Positions 1 to 8,037 of a DNA stretch of 64,000 nt are shown piece by piece. Source of the stretch: an uncultured Collinsella sp. (GTDB taxonomy: Bacteria > Actinomycetota > Coriobacteriia > Coriobacteriales > Coriobacteriaceae); contig CATWCP010000001.1 in the NCBI GenBank assembly GCA_958349325.1, positions 55,000 to 118,999 of the forward strand. Reading direction: 5' to 3'. Numbering within the stretch: the first letter of the stretch is position 1; every line of letters starts with the position of its first letter. Below the pieces are notes generated by a model. That model had not been told where the DNA came from. It saw nothing but the letters and a program-made list of their open reading frames with translations, and did not search any database. Made by a program: the position numbers and the translations under genes.

Positions 1-314
1 ACATGCTTCGCGCCTATGGTGAAGCTGCTGCTCCTAAGCTCGCCGACCTCGCCCGCATGGCTGGTATCGCGCCGGCTAACGCACAGGACAACCTGGCGGC
101 CGAGGCCTTTATCGATTGGGTCGATCGAATGAACGCCACCTTGGACATTCCCAAATATGTCTCGGGCATTCGCCGCTCCGATATTCCGCAAATCGCGGCC
201 CATGCCGATGCCGAGGCCAATCCGCTATACCCCGTTCCGCTTCTAATGGACCGCTTGGAGCTCGAGCATATGTACGAAGTCGTTGCGGGTGGTATGTTTG
301 AGGACGAGAATTAG
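1..314 (+). CDS. Iron-containing alcohol dehydrogenase, C-terminal part (5' truncated by window edge)
   Basis: Only the last ~104 codons are present, because the frame is open to the left edge. The C-terminal text (alternating small helices, then 'NPLYPVPLLMDR' and a terminal 'GGMFEDEN') is typical of the all-helical domain of group III iron-dependent alcohol dehydrogenases, which interconvert alcohols and aldehydes with NAD(P)H in the cytoplasm. The metal-binding histidines lie upstream, outside the window. The stop is 8 bases before an aldehyde dehydrogenase start, with a ribosome site (aggaggg) between them. The two probably form an operon for aldehyde/alcohol interconversion. Family call is from the C-terminus only; the substrate cannot be judged. 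Confidence 0.7.
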   Translation, partial: MLRAYGEAAAPKLADLARMAGIAPANAQDNLAAEAFIDWVDRMNATLDIPKYVSGIRRSDIPQIAAHADAEANPLYPVPLLMDRLELEHMYEVVAGGMFEDEN

Positions 315-322
315 GAGGGTCC

Positions 323-1702
323 ATGAACACCGAGGAAATTCTACGCATCGTCGGCGATCAGCGCGCCTACTTTAAGACGCGCGCCACGTTTGATGTCGAT
401 GCTCGACGTCGCGCGCTCGTGAGTTTATGCGATGCGGTGCGGGCCCACGAGGCTGATATCGCCCATGCGCTCAAGACCGATTTGGGGAAGTCGCATGACG
501 AGGCCTATATGTGCGAGATCGGCACGTCGCTTTCCGAGATTCGACATCAGATCGCTCACGTGGCTCGGTGGAGTCGTCCGCGCCTGCGTCCGTGCGATCT
601 CGCTAACGCCGTGAGCGCGTGCAAAACGCAAGCCGTGCCCTATGGCGTCACGCTCATCATGGCTCCGTGGAACTACCCGTTTTTGCTAACACTCGAGCCG
701 CTCGCCGGCGCCCTTGCCGCGGGCAATACCGTGGTCATCAAGCCGAGTGCCTATGCTCCGGCATCGAGCGCGGTGCTCAAGCAAATCTGTGAAGAGGCAT
801 TTGATCCGCGCCTGGTGACGGTTGTCGAGGGCGGGCGCGCCGAGAACGAAGCGCTGCTCGATGAGTGCTGGGACAAGATCTTCTTTACCGGTAGCGTTCC
901 GGTCGGCAAGCTCGTCATGGAGCGCGCAAGTAAAAACCTTACGCCCGTGACGCTTGAGCTGGGCGGAAAGAGTCCCTGTATCGTGGATGCGACGGCAAAC
1001 TTGAAGGTTGCGGCACGGCGTATCGCCTTTGGTAAGTGGCTCAACGTGGGGCAGACCTGCGTGGCGCCCGACTACCTACTGGTCGATGCGCGCGTGCACG
1101 ATGAGCTGCTGGACCTTATCAAGGAGGAGGCCCGCCGTATGTTTGGCGAGCATCCGCTCGATAACGAGGACTACGGGCATATCGTCAACGCCAAGCATTT
1201 TGCGCGCGTGCGCGGGCTGATCGATCCCGATAAGGTTGTGCTTGGAGGTACCGCGCGCGAGACGTCGCTCAAGATCGAGCCGACGATTTTGGACGGCGTG
1301 ACCCCCGATGACGCCGTGATGCAGGAGGAGATTTTCGGCCCCATCTTGCCGGTGCTGACGTTTGAGAGCCTAGACGAGGCCGAAGCGTTTATTACGGATC
1401 GTCCAACGCCGCTGGCCCTGTATATCTTTAGCCAGGACCGTACGGTTCAACAGCGCTTTGTGCGCTACGTGCCCTTTGGCGGCGGCTGCGTCAACGACAC
1501 CATCATGCACTTGGCTACGAGCCATATGGGCTTTGGCGGCATGGGCGCGAGCGGTATGGGGCAGTACCATGGCCGCGAGAGCTTCGATACGTTTAGCCAC
1601 AAGAAGAGCATCGTGAACAAGGCAACCTGGCTGGACGTGCCGTTTCGGTATGCGCCCTACGCAAGCTGGAAGCACAAATTCGTGCGCATGTTTGTGCATT
1701 AG
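323..1702 (+). CDS. Aldehyde dehydrogenase, NAD(P)-dependent (class 3-like)
   Basis: Oxidises an aldehyde to the acid, or runs in reverse, using NAD(P). The 459-residue length matches class 3/fatty-aldehyde-type ALDH without the long N-terminal extension. Visible motifs: APWNYPF (~114-120), nucleotide-loop FTGSVPVGK (~188-196), ELGGKSP with the general-base Glu212, and catalytic Cys246 in VGQTCVAPD. The C-terminal 'SHMGFGGMGASGMGQYHG' signature is also present. No C-terminal membrane anchor is seen. A strong ribosome site (aggagggtcc) precedes the ATG. It lies 8 bases behind the iron alcohol dehydrogenase and is probably co-transcribed. Physiological substrate unknown. Confidence 0.92.
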   Translation: MNTEEILRIVGDQRAYFKTRATFDVDARRRALVSLCDAVRAHEADIAHALKTDLGKSHDEAYMCEIGTSLSEIRHQIAHVARWSRPRLRPCDLANAVSACKTQAVPYGVTLIMAPWNYPFLLTLEPLAGALAAGNTVVIKPSAYAPASSAVLKQICEEAFDPRLVTVVEGGRAENEALLDECWDKIFFTGSVPVGKLVMERASKNLTPVTLELGGKSPCIVDATANLKVAARRIAFGKWLNVGQTCVAPDYLLVDARVHDELLDLIKEEARRMFGEHPLDNEDYGHIVNAKHFARVRGLIDPDKVVLGGTARETSLKIEPTILDGVTPDDAVMQEEIFGPILPVLTFESLDEAEAFITDRPTPLALYIFSQDRTVQQRFVRYVPFGGGCVNDTIMHLATSHMGFGGMGASGMGQYHGRESFDTFSHKKSIVNKATWLDVPFRYAPYASWKHKFVRMFVH

Positions 1703-1710
1703 AAAAGGGC

Positions 1711-1744
1711 GCAGGTAATACGAACAAGTGTTCCTATTACCTGC
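1711..1744. promoter_or_regulatory. LexA/SOS box inside a perfect 34-base palindrome
   Basis: The sequence GAACAAGTGTTC (1722-1733) is a perfect match to the Gram-positive/actinobacterial LexA (Cheo) box GAAC-N4-GTTC. It sits inside a larger dyad whose outer arms GCAGGTAATA (1711-1720) and TATTACCTGC (1735-1744) are exactly complementary. It lies about 65 bases upstream of the small hydrophobic ORF at 1808. A -10-like TAGACT (1754-1759) follows closely, so bound LexA would overlap the -35 region. The hairpin could also terminate the aldehyde dehydrogenase transcript. LexA control is inferred from the motif. Confidence 0.7.
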
Positions 1745-1781
1745 ATTTTGCGTTAGACTACTGTTATGGAGCACGGATGGG

Positions 1782-1806
1782 CCAACTCCCTTTAGAAGGG
1801 ATTTGG
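1782..1806 (+). promoter_or_regulatory. Hairpin sequestering the ribosome site of the small toxin-like ORF
   Basis: CCAA (1782-1785) and TCCC (1787-1790) pair with GGGA (1798-1801) and TTGG (1803-1806) around a short loop. The purine-rich ribosome site AAGGGA (1796-1801) lies within this structure, just ahead of the ATG at 1808. Such occluded sites are usual in type I toxin messages. Pairing was deduced by eye. Confidence 0.45.
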
Positions 1807-1807
1807 T

Positions 1808-1891
1808 ATGAACGTAAGCGATGTTATTTCGTTATTGGCGTTGTTGATTGCGGCTATCGAACTCGGTCTGTTTATCGGCCGAATGAAATAG
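1808..1891 (+). CDS. 27-residue hydrophobic peptide, putative holin-like/type I toxin
   Basis: The product reads MNVSDVISLLALLIAAIELG and ends LFIGRMK: one predicted transmembrane helix after a short polar N-terminus and before a basic tail. This matches the layout of the 'putative holin-like toxin' (Hol_Tox) peptides and of SOS toxins such as TisB. The ribosome site is AAGGGA, occluded in a hairpin. A perfect LexA box lies upstream, and a GC-rich stem-loop region follows, as in known Hol_Tox loci. If real, the peptide would insert in the membrane and depolarise or slow cells after DNA damage. Its antitoxin RNA is not identifiable by eye. Family membership is inferred from hydrophobicity and context, not from alignment. 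Confidence 0.55.
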   Translation: MNVSDVISLLALLIAAIELGLFIGRMK

Positions 1892-1948
1892 CCGCCCCCG
1901 CGTAAGCGAAGACGGCCACTTCTCACGATGAAAACGTGTATCGGAGTT

Positions 1949-1973
1949 GGCAAGACCCGCGGCAACGGGTGCC
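1949..1973 (+). other. Stem-loop downstream of the toxin-like ORF
   Basis: GGCA (1949-1952) plus CCCG (1956-1959) pair with CGGG (1966-1969) plus TGCC (1970-1973), with a three-base bulge. It is followed by a T-rich stretch. In Hol_Tox loci a similar GC-rich hairpin ends the message or belongs to a convergent antisense RNA; which applies here is unknown. The rest of 1892-2127 shows no convincing gene. Confidence 0.35.
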
Positions 1974-2127
1974 ATCCGTGTTCCTATCTTATCTGCAAGC
2001 GTTCTGTCGCGCAAGCGTTGAGGCAAACGATTGAAGGACGCAGACAGGATGTATTTGTGTCCGCACGGGACCGTAGACTTCTCAATAAGGTTACACACCG
2101 GTTTATCCGGCTGTTAGAGGAGCTGCT

Positions 2128-2454
2128 ATGTACGAGCCTTCACGTGTTCTTCTGTCATTTCACATTGCAGGATTTCAGTATGCCGATGGCGCCTTGGTCC
2201 TGGGCGATCTTAAAGCGGGCGATAAGCTGACGCTGTGTGCCGAGCGCGATAATCCCCATGACCCTGAGGCGGTTGCGATCTATTACGGCAACACCAAGCT
2301 TGGCTATGTTCCGGGAAACGAGGTCGGCCCGCTGTCCTTGATGATGTATTACGGCCACGAGGACGTATTTGAGGCTCGCGTGCAACAGGTTGCTCCCGAG
2401 CGCAGCCCGTGGCATCAGGTGCGCGTTGGGCTCTATGTGGTGGATGCTCGCTAG
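2128..2454 (+). CDS. HIRAN domain protein
   Basis: A 108-residue protein made almost wholly of a HIRAN domain. The family hallmark 'NPHDPEAVAIYY' is followed by 'KLGYVPGNE', after an opening 'FHIAGFQYADG' strand. HIRAN domains bind DNA 3' ends or stalled forks when fused to helicases. Stand-alone bacterial versions are common, and their role is inferred to be in DNA repair or nucleic-acid recognition. The ATG follows a good site (agaggagctgct). It is followed after 18 bases by a small charged ORF and then a phosphoesterase, suggesting a short operon, and it lies downstream of the LexA-controlled peptide. Confidence 0.85.
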   Translation: MYEPSRVLLSFHIAGFQYADGALVLGDLKAGDKLTLCAERDNPHDPEAVAIYYGNTKLGYVPGNEVGPLSLMMYYGHEDVFEARVQQVAPERSPWHQVRVGLYVVDAR

Positions 2455-2472
2455 TCGGCAAGGGAGGCAGCC

Positions 2473-2652
2473 ATGCTTGATGACGATGACCTGTTCAATC
2501 TGACAGACGATCCGTTTGGGTGGGATATGCTACTCGATGACGATGAGTTGGAGCAGGGCCGTAGGAAACGGCAGGACAAGAAAACTCAGGGTGACGCTTC
2601 GAAAAAGCAAGACAAGCGCCGCCGCGGACTGTTCGGCGGGCTCTTTGGCTAA
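2473..2652 (+). CDS. Small charged protein, 59 residues, unknown
   Basis: An ATG at 2473 behind a clear ribosome site (aagggaggcagcc) opens a 59-codon frame. The N-terminal half is strongly acidic (MLDDDDLFNLTDDPFGWDML), the middle is a Lys/Arg/Gln-rich stretch, and the C-terminus is basic then hydrophobic (RRRGLFGGLFG). No family is recognised. It sits between the HIRAN gene and the metallophosphoesterase in the same orientation with short gaps, so it is probably translated with them. No hydrophobic segment is long enough for a membrane helix. Confidence 0.6.
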   Translation: MLDDDDLFNLTDDPFGWDMLLDDDELEQGRRKRQDKKTQGDASKKQDKRRRGLFGGLFG

Positions 2653-2718
2653 CCGCCGCATCGCTGTGTCTGTATACTTAGCACCAGTTTGACGCGTTGC
2701 GAAATGAGGGCATAGACG

Positions 2719-3264
2719 ATGATGTGGTTTACCGCCGACCTACACCTGGGCGATACGAATATCTTGCACGATATGGATCGACCGTTTGATTCGGTCGAGG
2801 AGATGAACCGCAAGGCCATCGATGCCATCAATGAGTGCGTGGCTGCGGACGACCGCCTCTATATCCTGGGAGACTTTACGTATCGCTTGCCCATGGCGGA
2901 GGCGGTGCGCCTGCGCGAGCGTATCGAATGCCAGAACGTAACGCTCATCCGTGGTAACCATGACGGCGACTGGGAAGATCCAGCTGCGCCCCAAATCTGG
3001 GATGACGTGCGCGATTATCTGGAAGTCGCTCCCGGTTACGCCAAAGGCCATCGCCTGGTAATGAGCCACTACCCCATGCTCAGCTGGAATGGAAAGGCGC
3101 GTGGCGCCATCATGCTGCACGGGCATATCCACAGCAGGGGAGACCGCACCAACGCGCGCAACCGCGATCGCGAACGCCCGATCCTGCGCTATGACGTTGG
3201 CCTTGATGCCAACGACTACAGACCCGTAAGCCGCGATCAAATCCTGGGCTTCTTTGGACTGTAA
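2719..3264 (+). CDS. Calcineurin-like metallophosphoesterase
   Basis: A 181-residue metallophosphoesterase with the complete two-metal motif set: DLH (7-9), GD (51-52), GNHD (79-82), SHYP (116-119) and GHIH (135-138). Such short proteins hydrolyse phosphomono- or diesters in the cytoplasm; the substrate cannot be told. ATG codons at 2719 and 2722 are both possible starts. It ends just before two stem-loops that probably terminate the HIRAN-small protein-phosphoesterase unit. Confidence 0.88.
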   Translation: MMWFTADLHLGDTNILHDMDRPFDSVEEMNRKAIDAINECVAADDRLYILGDFTYRLPMAEAVRLRERIECQNVTLIRGNHDGDWEDPAAPQIWDDVRDYLEVAPGYAKGHRLVMSHYPMLSWNGKARGAIMLHGHIHSRGDRTNARNRDRERPILRYDVGLDANDYRPVSRDQILGFFGL

Positions 3265-3270
3265 TTCTCG

Positions 3271-3307
3271 AACCACCACAAAGGGGACAGGCACCTTTGT
3301 GGTGGTT
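3271..3307. repeat. REP-like palindrome with GGGGACAGG core
   Basis: AACCACCACAAAGG (3271-3284) pairs perfectly with CCTTTGTGGTGGTT (3294-3307), and the loop carries GGGGACAGG. The same core appears in the palindrome at 17378-17410 on the opposite strand. Repeats of this kind resemble REP elements mobilised by RAYT transposases; no such transposase is in the window. It may also aid termination after the phosphoesterase gene. Confidence 0.5.
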
Positions 3308-3309
3308 CT

Positions 3310-3344
3310 GGCGCCGTTGCCATTATGGCGGCGGCGCCTTTTTT
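3310..3344 (+). terminator. Rho-independent terminator
   Basis: GGCGCCG pairs with CGGCGCC around a short GC-rich interior and is followed directly by TTTTTT. It ends the transcription unit of the phosphoesterase gene. Confidence 0.7.
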
Positions 3345-3402
3345 GTCCGCGTGGCGCGGTAGAGTGTAGGCGGTTGAAATTTGCGTCCATCGAGGAGCTG
3401 CT

Positions 3403-5160
3403 ATGAACGAGATCAAGTGCCCGCATTGCGGCGAAGTTTTTAAGGTCGATGCGTCCGGCTATGCGGATATCGTCAAGCAAGTGCGCGATGCCGAGTTCTC
3501 GCGCGATCTTGATGAGCGCGTAGCGGCGGCTCGACGCGAGGGCGAGCAGGCGCTGGAGCTTGAGCGTTCGCGTTCGGCGTCTGCCCTGCAGGAGGCGGAG
3601 TCTCAACGCGACGCTCAGCTTGTCGAGCAGAAGAACGCTGCGGATCAGAAACTGGCGCAAGAGGTTGCCAAGCGCGATGCTGAGCTTGCCGAGCTGCGCG
3701 CTAAGCTCGAGGGCGCTGCCGCAGAGCGTGAGAGTGCAAGCCAGCGCGCGGCGGTTGAGGCACGAGCCAATGCTCAAAAAGAGAATGCCGAACTCCAGCG
3801 TGAGATTGATAGCCTGCGTGCGCAGCTTGGGCGCAAAGATGACGAAGCAAAGCTTGCCGAGTCGGCGGCGCGCAACGCTGCTCAAAACGATTTAGCTGCA
3901 CGCGACGCTCAGATTGCCGAGCTGCAGGCCAGGCTTGCCGCGGCGGACAAGGCCCAGGAGATGGCGCTTGCCGCTGCCGCGGTAGAGTCGCAGCGTGAGC
4001 TCGATGCCGCTCGCAGCGAGGCCGAGCGCGCGCTTGCTGACTATCGCGCGAAGGTGCAAGAGAAGTTTTCCGCCGCAAAGGCTCAGTCCGAGCAAGAGGC
4101 CGAGGGCCTGCGTGCCCAGCTGCGCGAGCAGGAACTGATGGCAAAAATGAACCTGTCAGAGGCGGTCGCCGCGGCGGAGCGAGAGCGCGATGAGGCGCGT
4201 GCCAAACTGACGAGCGAGCTGGCGGTGCGCGATTCTCGCGAGGAACAGGTCAAGGCGGCACACGAGCTCGAGCTTGCGCAGGCCAAGCGCGCGAGCGATG
4301 ACCTGATTCGCTACAAGGACGAAGAGATTGAGCGCCTTAAGGACATGAAGGTCCGCCTGTCCACCAAGATGGTGGGCGAGTCGCTCGAGCAGCACTGCGA
4401 GACCGAGTTTAACCGTCTGCGCATGACGGCGTTTCCTAACGCGTACTTCGAGAAGGATAACGATGCGTCCGAGGGCACCAAGGGCGACTTTATCTTCCGC
4501 GAGTGCGACGCAAGCGGTAACGAGGTCATTTCGATTATGTTCGAGATGAAAAACGAGAACGACGAGACCGCGACCAAGCACAAAAACGAGGACTTCTTTA
4601 AGAAACTCGATCACGATCGTCGCCAGAAAGGCTGTGAGTACGCGGTGCTCTGCACACTGCTCGAGCCCGAAAGCGAGCTCTATAACGCAGGGATAGTCGA
4701 CGTGAGTTACCGCTATGAGAAGATGTACGTGATCCGCCCGCAGTTCTTCATTCCCATGATCACGCTGCTGCGCAACGCCGCCATGGGTTCGCTGCGCTAT
4801 AAGCAGGAGCTGGCGGAGTACAAGCAGCAGAACATCGACGTCACGAACTTCGAGGCCAAGATGGAGAAGTTCAAGAACGACTTCGGCCGCAACTATGAGC
4901 TTGCGAGCCGTAAGTTCCAGACGGCGATCGAGGAGATTGACAAGACGATTAGCCATCTGCAGAAAACCAAGGAGGCATTGCTGTCCTCCGAGAACAATTT
5001 ACGTCTAGCCAACAAGAAGGCCGACGATCTTACCATTCGCAAGCTCACCTGGGGCAACAAGACCATGAAGGCGGCGTTTGACGAGGCGCGCGGGGCTGCG
5101 ACAGGGGCAAACGATGAGCCCGCCGAGGCGGATTCGTATGAGGTCGAGGATGCCGAGTAG
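3403..5160 (+). CDS. DUF2130 coiled-coil protein, possible PD-(D/E)XK nuclease
   Basis: A 585-residue DUF2130 protein. It opens with a zinc-finger-like '[12 protein letters not shown]', then has about 270 residues of Ala/Glu/Arg-rich coiled coil. A globular domain follows with 'GDFIFRE' (Asp362) and 'MFEMKNE' (Glu381-x-Lys383), and there is a second helical segment near the C-terminus. The Asp...Glu-x-Lys spacing and the '[20 protein letters not shown]' stretch look like a PD-(D/E)XK nuclease core. No enzymatic activity is established for the family as far as I know. It stands alone between terminators, with a good ribosome site (gaggagctgct). Confidence 0.85.
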   Translation: MNEIKCPHCGEVFKVDASGYADIVKQVRDAEFSRDLDERVAAARREGEQALELERSRSASALQEAESQRDAQLVEQKNAADQKLAQEVAKRDAELAELRAKLEGAAAERESASQRAAVEARANAQKENAELQREIDSLRAQLGRKDDEAKLAESAARNAAQNDLAARDAQIAELQARLAAADKAQEMALAAAAVESQRELDAARSEAERALADYRAKVQEKFSAAKAQSEQEAEGLRAQLREQELMAKMNLSEAVAAAERERDEARAKLTSELAVRDSREEQVKAAHELELAQAKRASDDLIRYKDEEIERLKDMKVRLSTKMVGESLEQHCETEFNRLRMTAFPNAYFEKDNDASEGTKGDFIFRECDASGNEVISIMFEMKNENDETATKHKNEDFFKKLDHDRRQKGCEYAVLCTLLEPESELYNAGIVDVSYRYEKMYVIRPQFFIPMITLLRNAAMGSLRYKQELAEYKQQNIDVTNFEAKMEKFKNDFGRNYELASRKFQTAIEEIDKTISHLQKTKEALLSSENNLRLANKKADDLTIRKLTWGNKTMKAAFDEARGAATGANDEPAEADSYEVEDAE

Positions 5161-5179
5161 GGGATAGCGTATAGTGCAA

Positions 5180-5217
5180 AAGCGGGGCCGCTGGCGATAC
5201 TGCCAACGGCCCCGCTT
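5180..5217. terminator. Bidirectional terminator between convergent genes
   Basis: AAGCGGGGCCG (5180-5190) pairs with CGGCCCCGCTT (5207-5217), with extra inner pairing of TGGC and GCCA. It lies between the stops of the DUF2130 gene and the minus-strand helicase and probably serves both. Confidence 0.7.
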
Positions 5218-5234
5218 CGTTCCAGTATGTACGG

Positions 5235-7916
5235 CTAGTCCTCGAGCAGGTCCTCGATAAAGCCGACGCGGTAGTTTTTGAAGATGACCTCGCCGCCGTC
5301 TTGCGTGGCATCCAGGTCGACATCGCCCATGATGCCAAAGTCGTGGTCGCCATCCTCGTCGGCAAAAATCTGGTGCACGTGCCACACGTGATCGGTCTTC
5401 TCGTCGCTCCCGTCGATGGTAAACATCGCGGCGCTGCGGGCATCTCCGTCGGTGAGGATTTCCTCGTGCTGCTCATGGTAGGCATCGAGTGCTTTTTGCC
5501 AGCGGATCTCGCTCATGCCCCAGTCGTCGTCGAGCTCGCCCAGGTCGCGAACGTGCTCGCGGGCGGCAAGGGTCACGCGGCGGAAGAGCGCGTTGCGCAC
5601 CAATAGCGTGCAGCCGCGACGGTCCGCCACGACCTCGTCGATGCCCTGCGGCGGCGCAGCATCGAGGGCTGCCGGGTTGCCGGCGTTCTCCCACTCATCC
5701 ACCAGGCTCGAGTCCACCGAGCGCACCACAAAGCCCAGCCACGAGATAATGTCGCGCAGGCGCTCGTCGCGCTTCTCGATGGGCACGGTGCGGTCGAGTG
5801 AACGGTAGGCCTCTGCCAGGTAACGCAGCAGAATGCCCTCGGAGCGGGCGATGCCGAGCTTTTGGATATAGCCCTTAAAGTCGCTCGCGCTCTCCAGCAT
5901 GTCGCGCAGGACGCTCTTGGGCGAGAGCTGGTAGTCGTTGGCCCAAGGTACTTCTTGGCAGTACTTGTCGAAGGCGGCATCGAGCAAGTCCTCGAGCGGC
6001 TTTTCGTAGGTGACATCCTGGATGCGCTCCAGGCGTTCCTCATATTCGACGCCGTCAGCCTTCATTTCGGCCATCGCGCGGTCGCGCGCGGCGCGCTCCT
6101 GCGCGCGCAATACCTGCTTGGGGTCCTCGAGCGTTGCCTCGACCATCGAGATCAGATCCATGGTATAGGTCTCACTCTCGGGGTCGAGCAGTTCCAGCGC
6201 GGCAAGCAAAAACGGCGAGAGCGGCTGGTCGAGCGCAAAGTCCTCGGGCAGATCGACCGTCAGTGCATAGTCGATGTCTGGCGCGGCGTCAGTCGGGGCG
6301 TCGGGCGCGGGCGGCACCTCGGTGCGAACGACGACGCCGGAATCGATGAGCGTGGCGAAGATTTCGTCGGCGCGAACCTCGAGCTTGGCCTTTTCCTCGG
6401 GGGTCTGCAAGCTCGTCTCGATGAGGTCGTGTACGCGGGCTCGGGCATCGCCGCCCTGCTCGACCACGCTAATCACCATGGAGTGCGTGATGCGAAGGCG
6501 CGGCTTGAGCGTCTCGGGCTGCGTCTCGATCAGGCGCTCAAAGGTCTGCTTGTTCCAGGTGACAAAGCCCTCGGGGGCCTTCTTCTTTTTAATCTTGCGG
6601 AGCTTCTTGGGGTCGTCGCCCGCCTTGGCCATGAGTTTGGCGTTCTCGATCTCGTGCTCCGGGGCCTCGGCGATGACCATGCCCTCGGTATCGAAGCCCG
6701 AGCGGCCGGCGCGACCGGCAATCTGATGGAACTCGCGGGCGCGCAGGCGACGCATCTTGTAGCCGTCGAACTTGGTGAGCGCGGTGAGTACCACGGTGTG
6801 GATGGGTACGTTGATGCCGACGCCGAGCGTATCGGTGCCGCAGATGACGGGCAGCAGGCCCTGCTGCGCCAGGCGCTCCACCAGCAGGCGATAGCGCGGC
6901 AACATGCCGGCATGGTGCACGCCGACGCCGCATCCAAGCAGGCGTTTGAGAATCTTACCAAAGGCCGTGGAGAAGCTCGTCCCCTTTGCCGCTTCTTTGA
7001 TGGCCTCGCGCTGCTCCTTGCTGGCGATGCCAAAATTGGCGAGCGACTGTGCCGTTGCAAGGGCGGCATCCTGGCTAAAGTGCACGATATAGAGCGGGGC
7101 CTCGCCGCGGCGCATGGCGAGCTCGACCGTGCCCTCGAGGGAGGTCGTCACGTAGTCGTAGCTCAGCGGCACGGGGCGCGGGGCATCGACGACCAAGTCG
7201 CAGGTAGCACCGGTGTGTTCCTCGAGTGAGGCGGCGATGGCAGTGACATCGCCGAGCGTGGCGCTCATGAGCATGAATTGCGTGTGGGGCAGGGTGAGCA
7301 GCGGCACCTGCCAGGCCCAACCGCGGTCGGGGTCGGCAAAGTAGTGGAACTCGTCCATGGCCACGCAGCCCACGTCGGCATCTTCGCTCTCGCGCAGTGC
7401 GTCGTTGGCAAGGATCTCTGCCGTGCAGCAGATGACGGGTGCCTTGGTGTTGATATGCGTGTCGCCGGTAATCATGCCTACGTTATCGCGGCCGAGCACC
7501 TGCACAAGGTCGAAAAACTTCTCGCTGACCAGAGCCTTGATGGGAGCCGTGTAGTAGCAGCGCTTGCCCTGCGCCATGCCCATAAAGAGCATGCCCAGCG
7601 CGACGAGCGATTTACCCGATCCGGTCGGTGTGCCTAAAATGACATGGTCACCGGCGGCTAGATCCATGAGGGCCTCTTCTTGGTGATCCCACAGTTCAAT
7701 GCCGCGATCGCTCGTCCATTCAAAGAAGCGTTCGAAGGCTTGATCGGGCGTGAGCCACGGTTCGGGCTCGCTGCCGTCCTCGGGCTCCCACCAGGTGGGG
7801 GAGAGCGCGCCGAGCGAGCCAAACTCGGCTTCGGTTCCCGTGCCGCCCGAGAATGAGCTGGCGGCGCCGGCGCCGGAGACGGTGCTGGCGGCGGTATCTG
7901 TCGTGGTCTGTGCCAT
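5235..7916 (-). CDS. Ski2-like DEAD/DEAH-box helicase with DUF3516 C-terminus
   Basis: An 893-residue superfamily 2 helicase. Motifs in order: Walker A GTPTGSGKS, motif II variant DEFH, motif III MLSATLGD, 'GTDTLGVGINVP', and motif VI 'HQIAGRAGRSG'. A long C-terminal region characteristic of actinobacterial Ski2-like (DUF3516) helicases follows. These enzymes are thought to unwind RNA or RNA-DNA structures; the exact role is not established here. The frame extends upstream of 7916, but the ATG giving MAQTTTDTA is preferred because it has an upstream purine-rich site (gagagaaag) and the longer version has non-helicase sequence. The N-terminal ~45 residues are Ala/Thr/Gly-rich and probably disordered. 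Confidence 0.88.
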   Translation of the reverse strand: MAQTTTDTAASTVSGAGAASSFSGGTGTEAEFGSLGALSPTWWEPEDGSEPEPWLTPDQAFERFFEWTSDRGIELWDHQEEALMDLAAGDHVILGTPTGSGKSLVALGMLFMGMAQGKRCYYTAPIKALVSEKFFDLVQVLGRDNVGMITGDTHINTKAPVICCTAEILANDALRESEDADVGCVAMDEFHYFADPDRGWAWQVPLLTLPHTQFMLMSATLGDVTAIAASLEEHTGATCDLVVDAPRPVPLSYDYVTTSLEGTVELAMRRGEAPLYIVHFSQDAALATAQSLANFGIASKEQREAIKEAAKGTSFSTAFGKILKRLLGCGVGVHHAGMLPRYRLLVERLAQQGLLPVICGTDTLGVGINVPIHTVVLTALTKFDGYKMRRLRAREFHQIAGRAGRSGFDTEGMVIAEAPEHEIENAKLMAKAGDDPKKLRKIKKKKAPEGFVTWNKQTFERLIETQPETLKPRLRITHSMVISVVEQGGDARARVHDLIETSLQTPEEKAKLEVRADEIFATLIDSGVVVRTEVPPAPDAPTDAAPDIDYALTVDLPEDFALDQPLSPFLLAALELLDPESETYTMDLISMVEATLEDPKQVLRAQERAARDRAMAEMKADGVEYEERLERIQDVTYEKPLEDLLDAAFDKYCQEVPWANDYQLSPKSVLRDMLESASDFKGYIQKLGIARSEGILLRYLAEAYRSLDRTVPIEKRDERLRDIISWLGFVVRSVDSSLVDEWENAGNPAALDAAPPQGIDEVVADRRGCTLLVRNALFRRVTLAAREHVRDLGELDDDWGMSEIRWQKALDAYHEQHEEILTDGDARSAAMFTIDGSDEKTDHVWHVHQIFADEDGDHDFGIMGDVDLDATQDGGEVIFKNYRVGFIEDLLED

Positions 7917-8037
7917 GTGGTTGCTTTCTCTCGCGATTGTCCGCCAACTATTATGGCGTAGCGGCGCATCGATGCGTTTGCAGGCAATAAAATGCAGGAA
8001 ATGGGCGTTCTGCCCGGCCGTTTGGTGCGGTTGCCAG

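Noticed and set aside
5235..7916. The Ski2-like helicase as a phage-defence helicase
   Set aside because: It has no defence partners nearby and shows the DUF3516 form widely present in actinobacteria, so a housekeeping RNA role is more likely.
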